In this document: piece by piece, positions 52,996 through 62,277 of the stretch
How the letters are laid out: every line of letters starts with the position of its first letter
Position numbering within the stretch: the stretch's first letter is position 1
Assembly (NCBI GenBank): GCA_963925605.1
Contig: CAWURY010000001.1
Location: forward strand, 1 to 64,000
DNA: 64,000 nucleotides
Direction: 5' to 3'
Source: Porticoccus sp963925605
GTDB taxonomy: Bacteria; Pseudomonadota; Gammaproteobacteria; Pseudomonadales; Porticoccaceae
Translations under genes and position numbers: made by a program
Notes under the pieces: model-generated
Told to the model about the DNA's origin: nothing
Seen by the model: only the letters and a program-made list of their open reading frames with translations
Database searches by the model: none

Positions 52996-54198
52996 ATGAA
53001 AAAATATAAAGTGGGCGGCTGTGTTCGCGACAAACTACTTGATTACGATTACACAGAAATAGACTGGGTAGTTGTTGGCTCGACACCACAAGATCTTCTG
53101 GATCAAGGCTTTCTTCAGGTTGGTTCAGGTTTTCCTGTCTTTCTTGACCCTAAAGAGAAACAAGAGCATGCCTTAGCACGCACCGAACAAAAAACAGGTA
53201 TTGGCTACAAGGGATTTGAGTTTGCCGCAGACGAGAATGTCACCCTGGAAGAAGATCTTTCGCGAAGAGACCTGACTATTAATGCCATGGCAGAAGACTC
53301 CTATGGCAATATAATAGATCCTTATGGCGGTCAAAAAGATCTCTCTCAAAAAATACTTCGCCATGTTTCAGATGCTTTTTCAGAAGACCCTCTGCGTGTA
53401 TTACGTGTAGCACGCTTTGCAGCCCGCTACCATCATCTTGGATTTAAAGTCGCAGATGAGACATTGTTATTGATGACTCATATGTCAGGTAGCGGAGAAC
53501 TAGGGCATCTTACCGCCGAAAGAGTATGGGTAGAAACAAACAAAGCACTGCAAGAGAAATCGCCTAGTATTTATATTGAAGTTTTACGTCAATGTAACGC
53601 CCTGTCGAAGCTATTCCCGGAAATTAATCGACTCTTCAGTATCCCTCAAAGTATGTCGAAGATTAATGCTGGAATGCATACCTTGCTATCCTTGGATTAT
53701 TCAGCTGCGCTGGATAATGACCCATCAACTCGGTTTGCTGTACTTATTGGCAATATAGGGAAAAGTATCGATACCGCATACACAGGGCAGCACAATGAAG
53801 ATGTGGGTATTAAAATAGTCCACGATCTTTGCGATCGACTAAAAGTACCAAATCGTTACCGAGAAATCGCAACAGCTGTAACCAAATATAGGTCCTTCTG
53901 TCATAACTCAAGAAACCTAGATCCCTCAGCTATCATTAAAGTGTTAAAGGGTGTAGGTTCATTTAAGGCATCCAGTAATCTCATACAATTTATTTGTTGC
54001 TGTGAAGCAGACGCTAAAGCCATCAAAGAATCTAGGGCTACCCCTTATGATGCCGGTATATGGCTCATCGAAGTTTTTAACGAAATTCAATTAATAGACA
54101 ACAAAGCATTAATGAAGAAAGGTTTTAGTGGCGCAGAACTAGGGCAAGAGATTGATAGGTGTCGAGAGAAAATAATTGCTAAATTAATAAAGAGGTAG
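52996..54198 (+). CDS. cca: CCA tRNA nucleotidyltransferase with altered active sites
   Basis: Class II enzyme of 400 residues that adds or repairs the CCA end of tRNA. The fold is well conserved: KVGGCVRDKLLD, EEDLSRRDLTINAMAED, SEDPLRVLRVARFAARY. Two catalytic places differ from E. coli: the metal-binding pair D-R-D (21-23) is E-I-D, and in the C-terminal HD domain the CHDLGKG motif reads IGNIGKS, so the His-Asp pair of the phosphodiesterase/phosphatase site is gone. Transferase activity is uncertain and HD-dependent activity is probably lost. Confidence 0.92.
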   Translation: MKKYKVGGCVRDKLLDYDYTEIDWVVVGSTPQDLLDQGFLQVGSGFPVFLDPKEKQEHALARTEQKTGIGYKGFEFAADENVTLEEDLSRRDLTINAMAEDSYGNIIDPYGGQKDLSQKILRHVSDAFSEDPLRVLRVARFAARYHHLGFKVADETLLLMTHMSGSGELGHLTAERVWVETNKALQEKSPSIYIEVLRQCNALSKLFPEINRLFSIPQSMSKINAGMHTLLSLDYSAALDNDPSTRFAVLIGNIGKSIDTAYTGQHNEDVGIKIVHDLCDRLKVPNRYREIATAVTKYRSFCHNSRNLDPSAIIKVLKGVGSFKASSNLIQFICCCEADAKAIKESRATPYDAGIWLIEVFNEIQLIDNKALMKKGFSGAELGQEIDRCREKIIAKLIKR

Positions 54199-54200
54199 CT

Positions 54201-54950
54201 TTGGCTAGCATGAGTGCAAACAAACCTCCGGTAGCGCTTATCACAGGAGCATCTCGTCGTATTGGTGCAGAAATTTCACGCACCTTCCATAACTATGGCT
54301 ACGATATAGCACTACATTACAATAATTCTGAGCACGATGCTGAAATCCTCGCTCAAGAACTAAATGCGATACGTAAAAATTCGGCTACAACTTTTCAAGC
54401 ACAGTTAGCAAATACTCCTGATATTAGAGTCATGGTCAAAAAATTACTTTTATGGCGAAATCAATTAGACGTATTGATAAACAATGCTTCGAGTTTTCAT
54501 CCTAATATCTTAGAAAAATCTAACGAAGATCAATGGAATGAGCTTATAAGCAGTAATCTCAAAGGTCCATATTTTCTCTGTCAGGCAATCGCGCCACATC
54601 TGAGAGAAAATGCGAGCATCATATCAATTAATGACATCTACGCTTTCAGCCCCCTTGAAGGTTATAGTATATATTGTATAGCTAAAGCCGGAAATGCTAT
54701 GCTCACCAAGTCTTTGGCGAAGGAACTGGCTCCCAAAATACGTGTAAATGGAATAGCACCAGGCGTAATTTTATGGCCTACTTTAGAAACACAAATGAAT
54801 GAAGAAATAAAAGAAAAAATTATGGATAAAATCCCCCTTAAGCGCAAAGGGGATCCAAAAGATATTGCCCAAACAGCTCTCTTTCTAGCAACGTCTGCAA
54901 GCTATATTACAGGGCAAACTATCGTTGTTGACGGTGGCAGCTCAATATAA
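54201..54950 (+). CDS. SDR-family oxidoreductase, probable pteridine reductase
   Basis: Short-chain dehydrogenase of 249 residues. The NADPH-binding turn is ALITGASRRIGAEISRTF, where the Arg pair favours NADPH; the active site is SINDIYAFSPLEGYSIYCIAKAG (Tyr-x3-Lys), and LINNASSF is the NNAG-type motif. The TGASRRIG motif and the convergent folB suggest a FolM/pteridine-reductase type, reducing dihydrobiopterin or dihydrofolate. The TTG at 54201 has AGAGG five bases upstream; an ATG at 54210 is spaced too far. Confidence 0.75.
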   Translation: MASMSANKPPVALITGASRRIGAEISRTFHNYGYDIALHYNNSEHDAEILAQELNAIRKNSATTFQAQLANTPDIRVMVKKLLLWRNQLDVLINNASSFHPNILEKSNEDQWNELISSNLKGPYFLCQAIAPHLRENASIISINDIYAFSPLEGYSIYCIAKAGNAMLTKSLAKELAPKIRVNGIAPGVILWPTLETQMNEEIKEKIMDKIPLKRKGDPKDIAQTALFLATSASYITGQTIVVDGGSSI

Positions 54951-54965
54951 CCATCATTTTCAGCT

Positions 54966-55325
54966 TTATGGCATTTCTCCACGTTCTATGATGATTCCAA
55001 CATCAGCTGCATTAGTAATTGCCCCAGGCTTGCCAATGCGAAGTCGCAACCACGGAATATTGAACTCATGGAGAATAATTTCCGCCACTTTTTCAGCCAT
55101 CGCTTCTATCAATAAAAATTCACTATTCTGAACAAAGTCCACCAATCGCACTGAAACAGCGCTGTAATCGACAGCAAGCCGAATATCTTCTGATTTGGCT
55201 GCTTTGCGAATATCGGTAGCCATTTCGAGATCTATGCTAACTACTCGCCGAGACTGGCGCTCCCAGTCATGTATACCAATAATAGTATCTATCTCAAGGT
55301 TCTTAATATAAACAATATCCGACAC
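54966..55325 (-). CDS. folB: Dihydroneopterin aldolase
   Basis: Folate-pathway enzyme of 119 residues that splits dihydroneopterin to hydroxymethyl-dihydropterin and glycolaldehyde. VYIKNLEIDTIIGIHDWERQSRRVVSIDLEM contains the GIHDWE block, and LAVDYSAVSVRLVDFV and LRIGKPGAITNAADVGIIIER follow. It starts 3 nt after tsaD, so it shares that transcript, and converges with the SDR gene. Confidence 0.94.
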   Translation of the reverse strand: MSDIVYIKNLEIDTIIGIHDWERQSRRVVSIDLEMATDIRKAAKSEDIRLAVDYSAVSVRLVDFVQNSEFLLIEAMAEKVAEIILHEFNIPWLRLRIGKPGAITNAADVGIIIERGEMP

Positions 55326-55328
55326 GCT

Positions 55329-56366
55329 TTATTCCTTAGTTAAAGATATAAGGTGATCCATTGGCCATCGCGGTTTAGCGGTAATGGCTAGATCTTCATG
55401 ATATCCCGCCAGAAGACGCTGACATCCGGCATAAGCAATCATAGCGCCATTGTCAGTACAGAATTCATGTCTCGCATAGAAGACCTCGCCATTAATTTTA
55501 TACATTTTCTCAGTCAGCCTTTCCCTTAGTCGCTTATTAGCAGAGACCCCACCAGCAACAACCAACCTCTTTAAGCCAGTTTGCTCAAGCGCGCGAAGAC
55601 ATTTAATCGTAAGTGTGTCTATAACGGCTTCCTCAAAGGCACAAGCTATATCTGCAGAAGTCTGATCGTCTGGCAAAATGTCATCGCCGCGGTGTTTTAT
55701 AATGGTGTTCAAAGTAAATGTCTTTAGCCCAGAAAAACTAAAATCAAGACCAGGGCGGTCTGTCATAGGCCGAGGAAACTTAAATTTTTCAGCCACACCT
55801 TTCTTTGCAAGATCGGCAATTGCTGGGCCTCCAGGATAACCCAGATCAAGCATCTTCGCTGCCTTATCGAATGCTTCTCCTGCTGCATCATCAAGTGATT
55901 CACCTAGGATATGATAAATACCGATACCCTTTACTTCTACCAACTGGGTATGCCCGCCTGACACTAACAGTGCAACAAAAGGAAATACTGGCGGACTTTT
56001 TTCTAACATTGGAGCCAACAAATGTCCTTCCATATGATGAACCCCTATTGCAGGAATCTGCCAGGCATAAGCCAAAGCCCGTCCAACGCACACTCCCACC
56101 ATCAAGGCACCAATCAGGCCCGGGCCTGAGGTGTAAGCTAAACCATCAATCTCCTTCGCTGTGGTGCCGGCATCTGATAAAACTTTTCTAATTAAAGGTA
56201 AAATTTTTCTCACATGATCTCGAGAGGCTAGCTCTGGAACCACTCCGCCATATTCAGCGTGAACTTCTATCTGGCTATACAGGTCATGTGCTAAAAGCCC
56301 AGTATTACTGTCATAGACAGCAATACCAGTTTCATCGCAGGAAGTTTCAATACCTAGTACTCGCAT
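55329..56366 (-). CDS. tsaD: tRNA threonylcarbamoyl transferase catalytic subunit
   Basis: ASKHA-fold metalloprotein of 345 residues that attaches threonylcarbamoyl to A37 of ANN-reading tRNAs with TsaB, TsaC and TsaE. VLGIETSCDETGIAVYD, the metal ligands in GVHHMEGHLLAPML, LVSGGHTQLVEVKGIG and the C-terminal VVAGGVSANKRLRERL are all present. Divergent from rpsU with a 301-bp spacer, the classic tsaD-rpsU arrangement. Confidence 0.97.
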   Translation of the reverse strand: MRVLGIETSCDETGIAVYDSNTGLLAHDLYSQIEVHAEYGGVVPELASRDHVRKILPLIRKVLSDAGTTAKEIDGLAYTSGPGLIGALMVGVCVGRALAYAWQIPAIGVHHMEGHLLAPMLEKSPPVFPFVALLVSGGHTQLVEVKGIGIYHILGESLDDAAGEAFDKAAKMLDLGYPGGPAIADLAKKGVAEKFKFPRPMTDRPGLDFSFSGLKTFTLNTIIKHRGDDILPDDQTSADIACAFEEAVIDTLTIKCLRALEQTGLKRLVVAGGVSANKRLRERLTEKMYKINGEVFYARHEFCTDNGAMIAYAGCQRLLAGYHEDLAITAKPRWPMDHLISLTKE

Positions 56367-56538
56367 TGCTTTTAACTCAACTCTATCTAATGCTGGATTT
56401 GCAGAAATACTTAACTTAATTTGACGTCATACTGTTATCGTTGCTAATTTTTGATCTTTTAAAAAAATAAAAAATCATACGCTGAAGCAAAAAAAGTATA
56501 TACATCTTGTATCGCACTTAATGCAATTCATAAAAGTT

Positions 56539-56567
56539 TTGCAACTCAGACAGTATATGTTTAGAAT
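56539..56567 (+). promoter_or_regulatory. Probable promoter of the rpsU operon
   Basis: TTGCAA, 17-nt spacer, TAGAAT, 100 bp upstream of rpsU. A second weaker candidate, TTGACG with an 18-nt spacer and TAATTT, lies at 56421-56450. The rest of the 56367-56667 spacer is AT-rich and shows no other feature; no LexA box was found, although this operon has one in E. coli. Confidence 0.5.
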
Positions 56568-56667
56568 ACCTGTCCTTGCGAGTAAAGCAGAGCATCTTTT
56601 CTTAATATTTAAAAAAGACTCTTTTAACTCTTAAATAACCAGCAACATACAATAGGATAGTGGATAC

Positions 56668-56883
56668 ATGCCTTTCGTTCGCATTAAAGAAAATGAGCCC
56701 TTCGATGTCGCTTTGCGTCGTTTCAAACGGTCATGTGAAAAAGCTGGAATTCTAGCAGATGTTAGGAGCAAGGAATTCTATGAAAAACCAACATGGGAAC
56801 GCAAAAGAAAAGCTGCAGCAGCAGTGAAGCGTCACGCTAAAAAGAACTCCAGAGATAACAAGAAATTTGTACGCATGTACTAA
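56668..56883 (+). CDS. rpsU: 30S ribosomal protein S21
   Basis: S21, 71 residues, which joins the 30S platform near the anti-Shine-Dalgarno. PFVRIKENEPFDVALRRFKRSCEKAG and the basic end KRKAAAAVKRHAKK are diagnostic. It opens rpsU-yqeY-dnaG-rpoD, the macromolecular-synthesis cluster, and is followed by a terminator that allows separate regulation of the downstream genes. Confidence 0.97.
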   Translation: MPFVRIKENEPFDVALRRFKRSCEKAGILADVRSKEFYEKPTWERKRKAAAAVKRHAKKNSRDNKKFVRMY

Positions 56884-56919
56884 CCTCAGTTATAGCGTTA
56901 AGTTAAAATTTTATCGTTT

Positions 56920-56946
56920 AAGCGCCGCAATGTCGGCGCTTTTTTC
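56920..56946 (+). terminator. Rho-independent terminator after rpsU
   Basis: AAGCGCCG pairs with CGGCGCTT around CAATGT and continues into TTTTTC. It corresponds in position to the partial terminator between rpsU and dnaG in E. coli. Confidence 0.9.
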
Positions 56947-56971
56947 GTCTATAGAAACAAGGATGGGCTAA

Positions 56972-57412
56972 ATGCTAAAAGCACAGATCACACAAGAAAT
57001 GAAAAATTCTATGCGCGCCAAAAATAAACCAAGATTGGATGCAATTAGGCTCATTTTATCTGGCATCAAGCAAATTGAAGTAGATGAACGGATTGAGCTG
57101 GATGATGCTCGAATTTTGGCTGTACTCGATAGAATGATAAAGCAACGTCGTGACTCTGTTACCCAGTACGTAGATGCAGATCGACAGGAATTGGCAGATA
57201 TAGAGCTCACTGAGATAGCAGTTATACAAGAATTCTTGCCTGATGCTCTTAGTGATTCCGAGCTTGCGGCCATGGTGTCTGATGCTATTACTGAATCAGG
57301 CGCTCAGTCTATGAAAGATATGGGGGCAGTTATGGGAATAATTAAACCTAAAATTCAGGGCCGCGCCGATGTTGGCGCAGTAAGCAAAATAATTAAAGCC
57401 AAGCTCAGCTAG
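56972..57412 (+). CDS. GatB/YqeY domain protein
   Basis: A 146-residue protein homologous to the C-terminal tRNA-binding domain of GatB (KAQITQEMKNSMRAKNKPRLDAIRLILSGIKQIE, FLPDALSDSELAAMVSDAI, DMGAVMGIIKPKIQGRADVGAVSKIIK). Free-standing members are common between rpsU and dnaG; the role is unproven, perhaps binding tRNA. It is preceded by AAGGA. Confidence 0.92.
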   Translation: MLKAQITQEMKNSMRAKNKPRLDAIRLILSGIKQIEVDERIELDDARILAVLDRMIKQRRDSVTQYVDADRQELADIELTEIAVIQEFLPDALSDSELAAMVSDAITESGAQSMKDMGAVMGIIKPKIQGRADVGAVSKIIKAKLS

Positions 57413-57555
57413 CCGGACCGCGTAGTTGAATTTTCCCAGCAGGGCAAATCCATTAAATTGTACGCTGACATAAAAAAGCTTATGGTTGTCTCATCCCAAC
57501 ATGTAATACTTTGTTTAATCCTAAGTCGTTAAGTTAAAACAAAGGCAGTAAATAC

Positions 57556-59517
57556 ATGCCCAGTAGAATTCCGCAAAGCTTCATCGATGATGTGCTTGAC
57601 CGATTAGATATTGTTGATGTGATAGGAAGTCGCTTAGATCTTCGAAAATCTGGCAAGAATTATTCTGCCTGCTGCCCGTTTCATGACGAAAAAACCCCTT
57701 CCTTTAGTGTGAGTCCAGACAAGCAATTTTACTATTGTTTTGGTTGTGGTGTCGGAGGAAATGCAATCGGTTTTGTGCTTGATTTTGATCGGATCTCTTT
57801 TCCTGAAACTGTGGAAACGTTAGCAAAGCAAGTTGGTTTAGAGGTGCCCCATGAAACGCATGGCACAGATGCTAACATCAACTACAAGCAATCTCTTTAC
57901 GCTATCATAGAAGAGGCTAATACTTTTTACCGTAGTAATCTGCGTGAACCGATCAATGCCAAAAGAGCTGTCAATTATTTAAAATCTAGGGGGCTGAGCG
58001 GTGAAACTGCTCGTAATTTTGGCATTGGTTTTGCGTTACCTGGATGGGACAACTTGCTCCAAAGTCTAGGCAGCAACGACGAGAGGATTCAACAGCTTAA
58101 AGATGTTGGGCTTCTGGTTGACCGTCATGATGAAAATAAACTCTATGATCGTTTTCGCGATCGGATCATGTTTCCAATTAGAGATGTTCGAGGTCGAACA
58201 ATCGGCTTTGGTGGTCGCGTATTTGGCGACGAAAAACCAAAGTATCTGAATTCACCTGAGACACTGCTGTTCCATAAAAGTCTCGAGCTATATGGGCTTT
58301 ATGAAGCAAAAAATCATCTGCGTGAGATTAAAAATCTGATCGTAGTAGAAGGATACATGGATGTTGCAGTCTTATCCCAAAATGGTATCTATAATGCTGT
58401 AGCTACACTAGGCACGGCTGTCACAATAGAGCATCTCAATAAACTATTTCGCCATACCTCTGAAGTTATTTTCTGCTTCGATGGCGATGAGGCTGGCCGG
58501 AAAGCTGCATCTCGCGCCCTTGAAGCGAGTCTTCCTGTAATGCTGGATGGGCGTTCAGCAAAGTTCATGTTCCTGCCTGAAGGAGAAGATCCTGACTCAT
58601 TAGTTCTAAAGATTGGTTCTGTGCAATTTCTGGATCTAGCAGAAAATGCAACGCCGCTTTCGGACTTTCTTTTTGAATCAATTTCTGAGAATCATAATAA
58701 TGATTCACTGGATGGTCGAGCGCGACTAAGCAAGCTCGCAGCGCCACTAATCAATAAAATGCCTTTGGGGGTATTTAAAACTTTAATGATTCAAACTTTA
58801 TCCCAGCGCACAGGACTGGACGCAAGCACGCTCTCTAAATTAATAGAACCAGCACATGATCCGATGCAAACACACCAAGATAAGAAGACAGAGAAAGTAA
58901 AATCAGATGATTACTTAGAGTATTACGACGACCTAAATACAAAGCATCACTTAAATCACAGCAAGTCAAAGTATCGAAAAAAACCCAGCATCGAAGATGC
59001 TTCTAAAAATAATAAGCGTATAAAAATTCCAGCCATGCAAACATTGATTGCTCTTTTGGCTAACCATCCAGGGCTTGTAAAACATTTACCCAGCATGGAA
59101 GTGTTGGCAGACTTCAAGACTGAAGGAATAGATGTTCTCATTTCTTTGGCAAAAATAATTCATGGAAATCCTAATTATACGTTAAACCATATTATCGGTT
59201 ACTGGCGAAACATTTATGATCAAACTCAAGCAGAGCAACTAGCTAAAATTGCTGCTATAGATTTATTTCGCCCTTTAGCCAATAGCAGCAGGGACAATGC
59301 CAAGGAATTTACGGAGATACTAGCTCGACTAACGAGAGATTCAATGTCTAACATGGGGCCAATGGATTTATTTCTTTATTTGGCCACAAAAGAGTCTATC
59401 GACGATCATGACCTAAAAAACCTTAATCGTGCATGGCTGAATCTTCCCAAAGAACAACAAAATGATGCAATCAAATCACTTTTCAGTCAAATAATAGGAA
59501 AACCAAGGGTTGTTTGA
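57556..59517 (+). CDS. dnaG: DNA primase
   Basis: Synthesises RNA primers at the replication fork; 653 residues. The CHC2 zinc domain is CCPFHDEKTPSFSVSP with FYYCFGCGVGGNAI (about residues 40-70). The TOPRIM core has VVEGYMDVAVLSQNG and CFDGDEAGRKAA. The C-terminal helicase-binding domain (after about 500) should contact DnaB, also in this window. A charged, low-complexity linker occupies about 440-490. Confidence 0.96.
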   Translation: MPSRIPQSFIDDVLDRLDIVDVIGSRLDLRKSGKNYSACCPFHDEKTPSFSVSPDKQFYYCFGCGVGGNAIGFVLDFDRISFPETVETLAKQVGLEVPHETHGTDANINYKQSLYAIIEEANTFYRSNLREPINAKRAVNYLKSRGLSGETARNFGIGFALPGWDNLLQSLGSNDERIQQLKDVGLLVDRHDENKLYDRFRDRIMFPIRDVRGRTIGFGGRVFGDEKPKYLNSPETLLFHKSLELYGLYEAKNHLREIKNLIVVEGYMDVAVLSQNGIYNAVATLGTAVTIEHLNKLFRHTSEVIFCFDGDEAGRKAASRALEASLPVMLDGRSAKFMFLPEGEDPDSLVLKIGSVQFLDLAENATPLSDFLFESISENHNNDSLDGRARLSKLAAPLINKMPLGVFKTLMIQTLSQRTGLDASTLSKLIEPAHDPMQTHQDKKTEKVKSDDYLEYYDDLNTKHHLNHSKSKYRKKPSIEDASKNNKRIKIPAMQTLIALLANHPGLVKHLPSMEVLADFKTEGIDVLISLAKIIHGNPNYTLNHIIGYWRNIYDQTQAEQLAKIAAIDLFRPLANSSRDNAKEFTEILARLTRDSMSNMGPMDLFLYLATKESIDDHDLKNLNRAWLNLPKEQQNDAIKSLFSQIIGKPRVV

Positions 59518-59555
59518 CAGTAAAGAAAAAATTTACTTAATTTACTTAGACAAAT

Positions 59556-59584
59556 AGGACAAATTGGGTTTATTTCAGTATAAT
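59556..59584 (+). promoter_or_regulatory. Probable promoter of rpoD
   Basis: AGGACA, 17-nt spacer, TATAAT (perfect -10), 47 bp upstream of the rpoD ATG. It would give rpoD its own transcript in addition to read-through from dnaG. Confidence 0.55.
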
Positions 59585-59630
59585 TAAGTGCTGTATTTTC
59601 CCATCTAACTTTAGTCATAGCAGATCGTAT

Positions 59631-61466
59631 ATGAGCGGTATCGCACAACAACAATCGAGAATAAAAGATTTAATCAACAGAGGCAGAGAGCAAGGGTATC
59701 TGACTTATGCCGATGTAAATGATCATTTACCTCAAGATATTTCCGATCCTGATCAGGTAGAAGATATCATTCAAATGATCAATGATATGGGAATTAGTGT
59801 ATTTGACAGCGCCCCAGATGCCGAAGATCTACTTAATACTGCAGATATAACTACTGATGATGTTGCTGTTGCCGAGGCTGCCGCTGCACTTGCTGCTGTA
59901 GAAACAGAACAGCATCGAACTACCGATCCTGTCCGCATGTACATGCGTGAAATGGGCACAGTTGAATTACTTACCCGCGAAGGCGAGATAGCAATTGCCA
60001 AACGTATCGAGGAAGGTATTCGCGAGCTAATGTGCTCTGTAGCGGAATGGCCAACTATTGTCGATTACATCATTGAGGAATACGACCTCATAGAAACAGA
60101 TGAGCGTAAACTCGCGGATATTTTAATTGGCTACCTTAACCCCATGGAGAATGTACCCTCTGCTCTCGCCCAAGCGGAAGCAGCAAAGAAGGAAGAAGAA
60201 GAAAACGGCGAGATGGGAATAGCTACAGATGAAGATGAAGATGAGCCTGATACTGGTTTAGACCCAATAGAAGCAAAAGAACGCTTTGATCTCCTAAAAA
60301 AATTAAACAACAGCGCTAAGAAAGCATTAGAGAAGCATGGTCGTGGCCACAAAATCACCGTAAAAGCTATGAGTGAACTTAGCGAACACTTTCAATATCT
60401 AAAACTAGCTCCACGAAAATTTGATCCTCTGGTTGTCTTAGTTCGTGAAGCTCTTGGCCTGGTCAGAACTACAGAACGAAAAATTACAACCTTGGCGGTT
60501 CGTCAAGCCAGAATGCCAAGAGGTGAATTTATTCAAAGTTTCCCTGGAAACGAAACCAATGAAAACTGGGTAACTGAAGCATGCAGTGGTAACCACCCAT
60601 ACTCGGAAGCCTTACAACTACAGGGAATCGAAATACAAAGGGCTCAGCGTCGTTTGGGTCGCATTTCTGCAAAGAATGGCTTAACCATAACCCAAATCAA
60701 AGATATAAATCGTCGCATGTCTATAGGTGAAGCTAAAGCGAGACGAGCGAAAAAAGAGATGGTTGAGGCTAACTTACGCTTGGTTATCTCTATTGCAAAA
60801 AAATACACCAACAGAGGGCTTCAATTCCTTGATCTCATACAAGAGGGAAATATTGGGCTAATGAAAGCAGTTGATAAATTTGAGTATCGCCGTGGCTATA
60901 AATTTTCCACCTATGCTACTTGGTGGATACGCCAAGCAATTACTCGATCTATTGCTGACCAGGCACGAACCATTCGTATTCCTGTTCATATGATTGAAAC
61001 TATCAATAAACTTAATCGTATTTCAAGGCAAATGCTTCAAGAGGTTGGCAGAGAACCAACGCCAGAAGAATTGGGTGAACGCATGGAAATGTCTGAAGAT
61101 AAGATTCGCAAAGTGCTAAAAATTGCCAAAGAGCCTATCTCAATGGAAACCCCGATTGGGGACGATGATGATTCCCACTTGGGTGACTTTATTGAAGATG
61201 TGAATATTCTTTCACCAATTGATTTTGCTACCAATGATAGCTTAACGGATGCGACCAGAGACGTTTTAAATGGTCTTACTATGAGAGAAGCTAAAGTGCT
61301 TCGCATGAGATTTGGTATTGATATGAATACAGATCATACGCTGGAAGAGGTAGGCAAGCAATTCGATGTAACGCGAGAAAGAATTCGCCAAATTGAAGCC
61401 AAAGCACTACGCAAGCTTCGCCACCCCAGTCGCTCTGACCATTTGCGTAGTTTTCTTGATGATTAG
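59631..61466 (+). CDS. rpoD: RNA polymerase sigma-70 factor
   Basis: Housekeeping sigma factor, 611 residues. Region 1.1 is at the start (IKDLINRGREQGYLTYADVNDHLP); region 1.2 has DPVRMYMREMGTVELLTREGEI; the non-conserved insert contains an acidic stretch EDEDEPD; region 2 includes QEGNIGLMKAVDKFEYRRGYKFSTYATWWIRQAITR; region 4 has the DNA-binding FDVTRERIRQIEAKALRKLRHP. It ends the rpsU-dnaG-rpoD cluster and is followed after 17 nt by a tRNA gene. Confidence 0.98.
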   Translation: MSGIAQQQSRIKDLINRGREQGYLTYADVNDHLPQDISDPDQVEDIIQMINDMGISVFDSAPDAEDLLNTADITTDDVAVAEAAAALAAVETEQHRTTDPVRMYMREMGTVELLTREGEIAIAKRIEEGIRELMCSVAEWPTIVDYIIEEYDLIETDERKLADILIGYLNPMENVPSALAQAEAAKKEEEENGEMGIATDEDEDEPDTGLDPIEAKERFDLLKKLNNSAKKALEKHGRGHKITVKAMSELSEHFQYLKLAPRKFDPLVVLVREALGLVRTTERKITTLAVRQARMPRGEFIQSFPGNETNENWVTEACSGNHPYSEALQLQGIEIQRAQRRLGRISAKNGLTITQIKDINRRMSIGEAKARRAKKEMVEANLRLVISIAKKYTNRGLQFLDLIQEGNIGLMKAVDKFEYRRGYKFSTYATWWIRQAITRSIADQARTIRIPVHMIETINKLNRISRQMLQEVGREPTPEELGERMEMSEDKIRKVLKIAKEPISMETPIGDDDDSHLGDFIEDVNILSPIDFATNDSLTDATRDVLNGLTMREAKVLRMRFGIDMNTDHTLEEVGKQFDVTRERIRQIEAKALRKLRHPSRSDHLRSFLDD

Positions 61467-61483
61467 CGCAAGTAATACTTAAA

Positions 61484-61560
61484 GGGCCCATAGCTCAGCT
61501 GGTTAGAGCAGTCGACTCATAATCGATTGGTCCCAGGTTCAAGTCCTGGTGGGCCCACCA
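61484..61560 (+). tRNA. tRNA-Ile2 (anticodon CAT, lysidine type)
   Basis: A 77-nt cloverleaf. Acceptor GGGCCCA pairs with TGGGCCC, the D arm is AGCTCAGCTGGTTAGAGC, the anticodon stem GTCGA/TCGAT carries loop CTCATAA with CAT at 61518-61520, and the T arm is CCAGGTTCAAGTCCTGG. The 3' CCA is encoded. Similarity to E. coli ileX (GCGACTCATAATCGC-type stem) argues for isoleucine tRNA whose C34 becomes lysidine through TilS, rather than methionine tRNA. Confidence 0.93.
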
Positions 61561-61561
61561 T

Positions 61562-62275
61562 TTAATCTAGCAAAGTGATGTTTGCAGCCTCATCACCTCT
61601 AAGCTCTCTGCTCTGTCCTGAGGGCAACGATAAATCTAAGCTCACATTGCCAATAACTAGTCTATGTAAAGTCAACACAGGATTATCAAATCGACCAAAC
61701 ATGCGTTTAATTTGATGGTAGCGACCTTCTACTAGCGTGACCTCCACCTCATAGCTGGATATCAAATTCAGCATTGCTGGCTTGGTAGTGAGGCCCTCAT
61801 AAGGGAAATATATTCCTCCTGAAAAAGCCTGAATACATTTTTCTGTCACAGGATTTTGAAGTGTCACCCTATACAACTTAGGGACCCTATTGGCGGGTAA
61901 GGAGATTCTTCTAGACCATCGACCATCATTAGTCAGCAGCAGCAATCCTGAAGAATTAAAATCTAACCTACCCGCAATATGTAGATCCGCAACCTCTCCT
62001 TCAAGAAGATCTATTACCGTTGTATGTTTGTCATCTTTAGTGGCGCTTACAACACCAAGGGGTTTATTCATCATTATATAGCGAGGTTCTTTTGCTTGTA
62101 ATAACTGCTGATCAACAGCAATGTGAGAAAAGTCATCAATAACATGATTGATATCTGCTACTGCAATGCCATCCACTAATACCCGCTTTTGGGCCAAAAA
62201 TAGCCTTACATCGCGACGGTTAATAGCTAATTTTTGACTAAGAAATCGATCTAATCTGGCAGATTTTGATTGCAT
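61562..62275 (-). CDS. rsuA: 16S rRNA pseudouridine-516 synthase family (RsuA)
   Basis: A 237-residue enzyme with an N-terminal S4 domain (ARLDRFLSQKLAINRRDVRLFLAQKRVLVDG) and a catalytic domain where GRLDFNSSGLLLLTNDG holds the Asp. YIMMNKPLGVVSAT and VEGRYHQIKRMFGRFDNPVLTLHR are RsuA-type. The target U516 is inferred from E. coli RsuA; RluE/RluF-like alternatives exist. It converges with the tRNA and starts 2 nt after arfB. Confidence 0.88.
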   Translation of the reverse strand: MQSKSARLDRFLSQKLAINRRDVRLFLAQKRVLVDGIAVADINHVIDDFSHIAVDQQLLQAKEPRYIMMNKPLGVVSATKDDKHTTVIDLLEGEVADLHIAGRLDFNSSGLLLLTNDGRWSRRISLPANRVPKLYRVTLQNPVTEKCIQAFSGGIYFPYEGLTTKPAMLNLISSYEVEVTLVEGRYHQIKRMFGRFDNPVLTLHRLVIGNVSLDLSLPSGQSRELRGDEAANITLLD

Positions 62276-62277
62276 GG

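Noticed and set aside
55805..56191. 128-codon plus-strand frame inside tsaD
   Set aside because: Antisense shadow of the strongly conserved tsaD coding sequence; no family features and no ribosome site.
61484..61560. Reading the CAT-anticodon tRNA as methionine tRNA
   Set aside because: Stem and loop sequence match the E. coli tRNA-Ile2 (lysidine) pattern; initiator and elongator Met tRNAs differ in the acceptor and anticodon stems.
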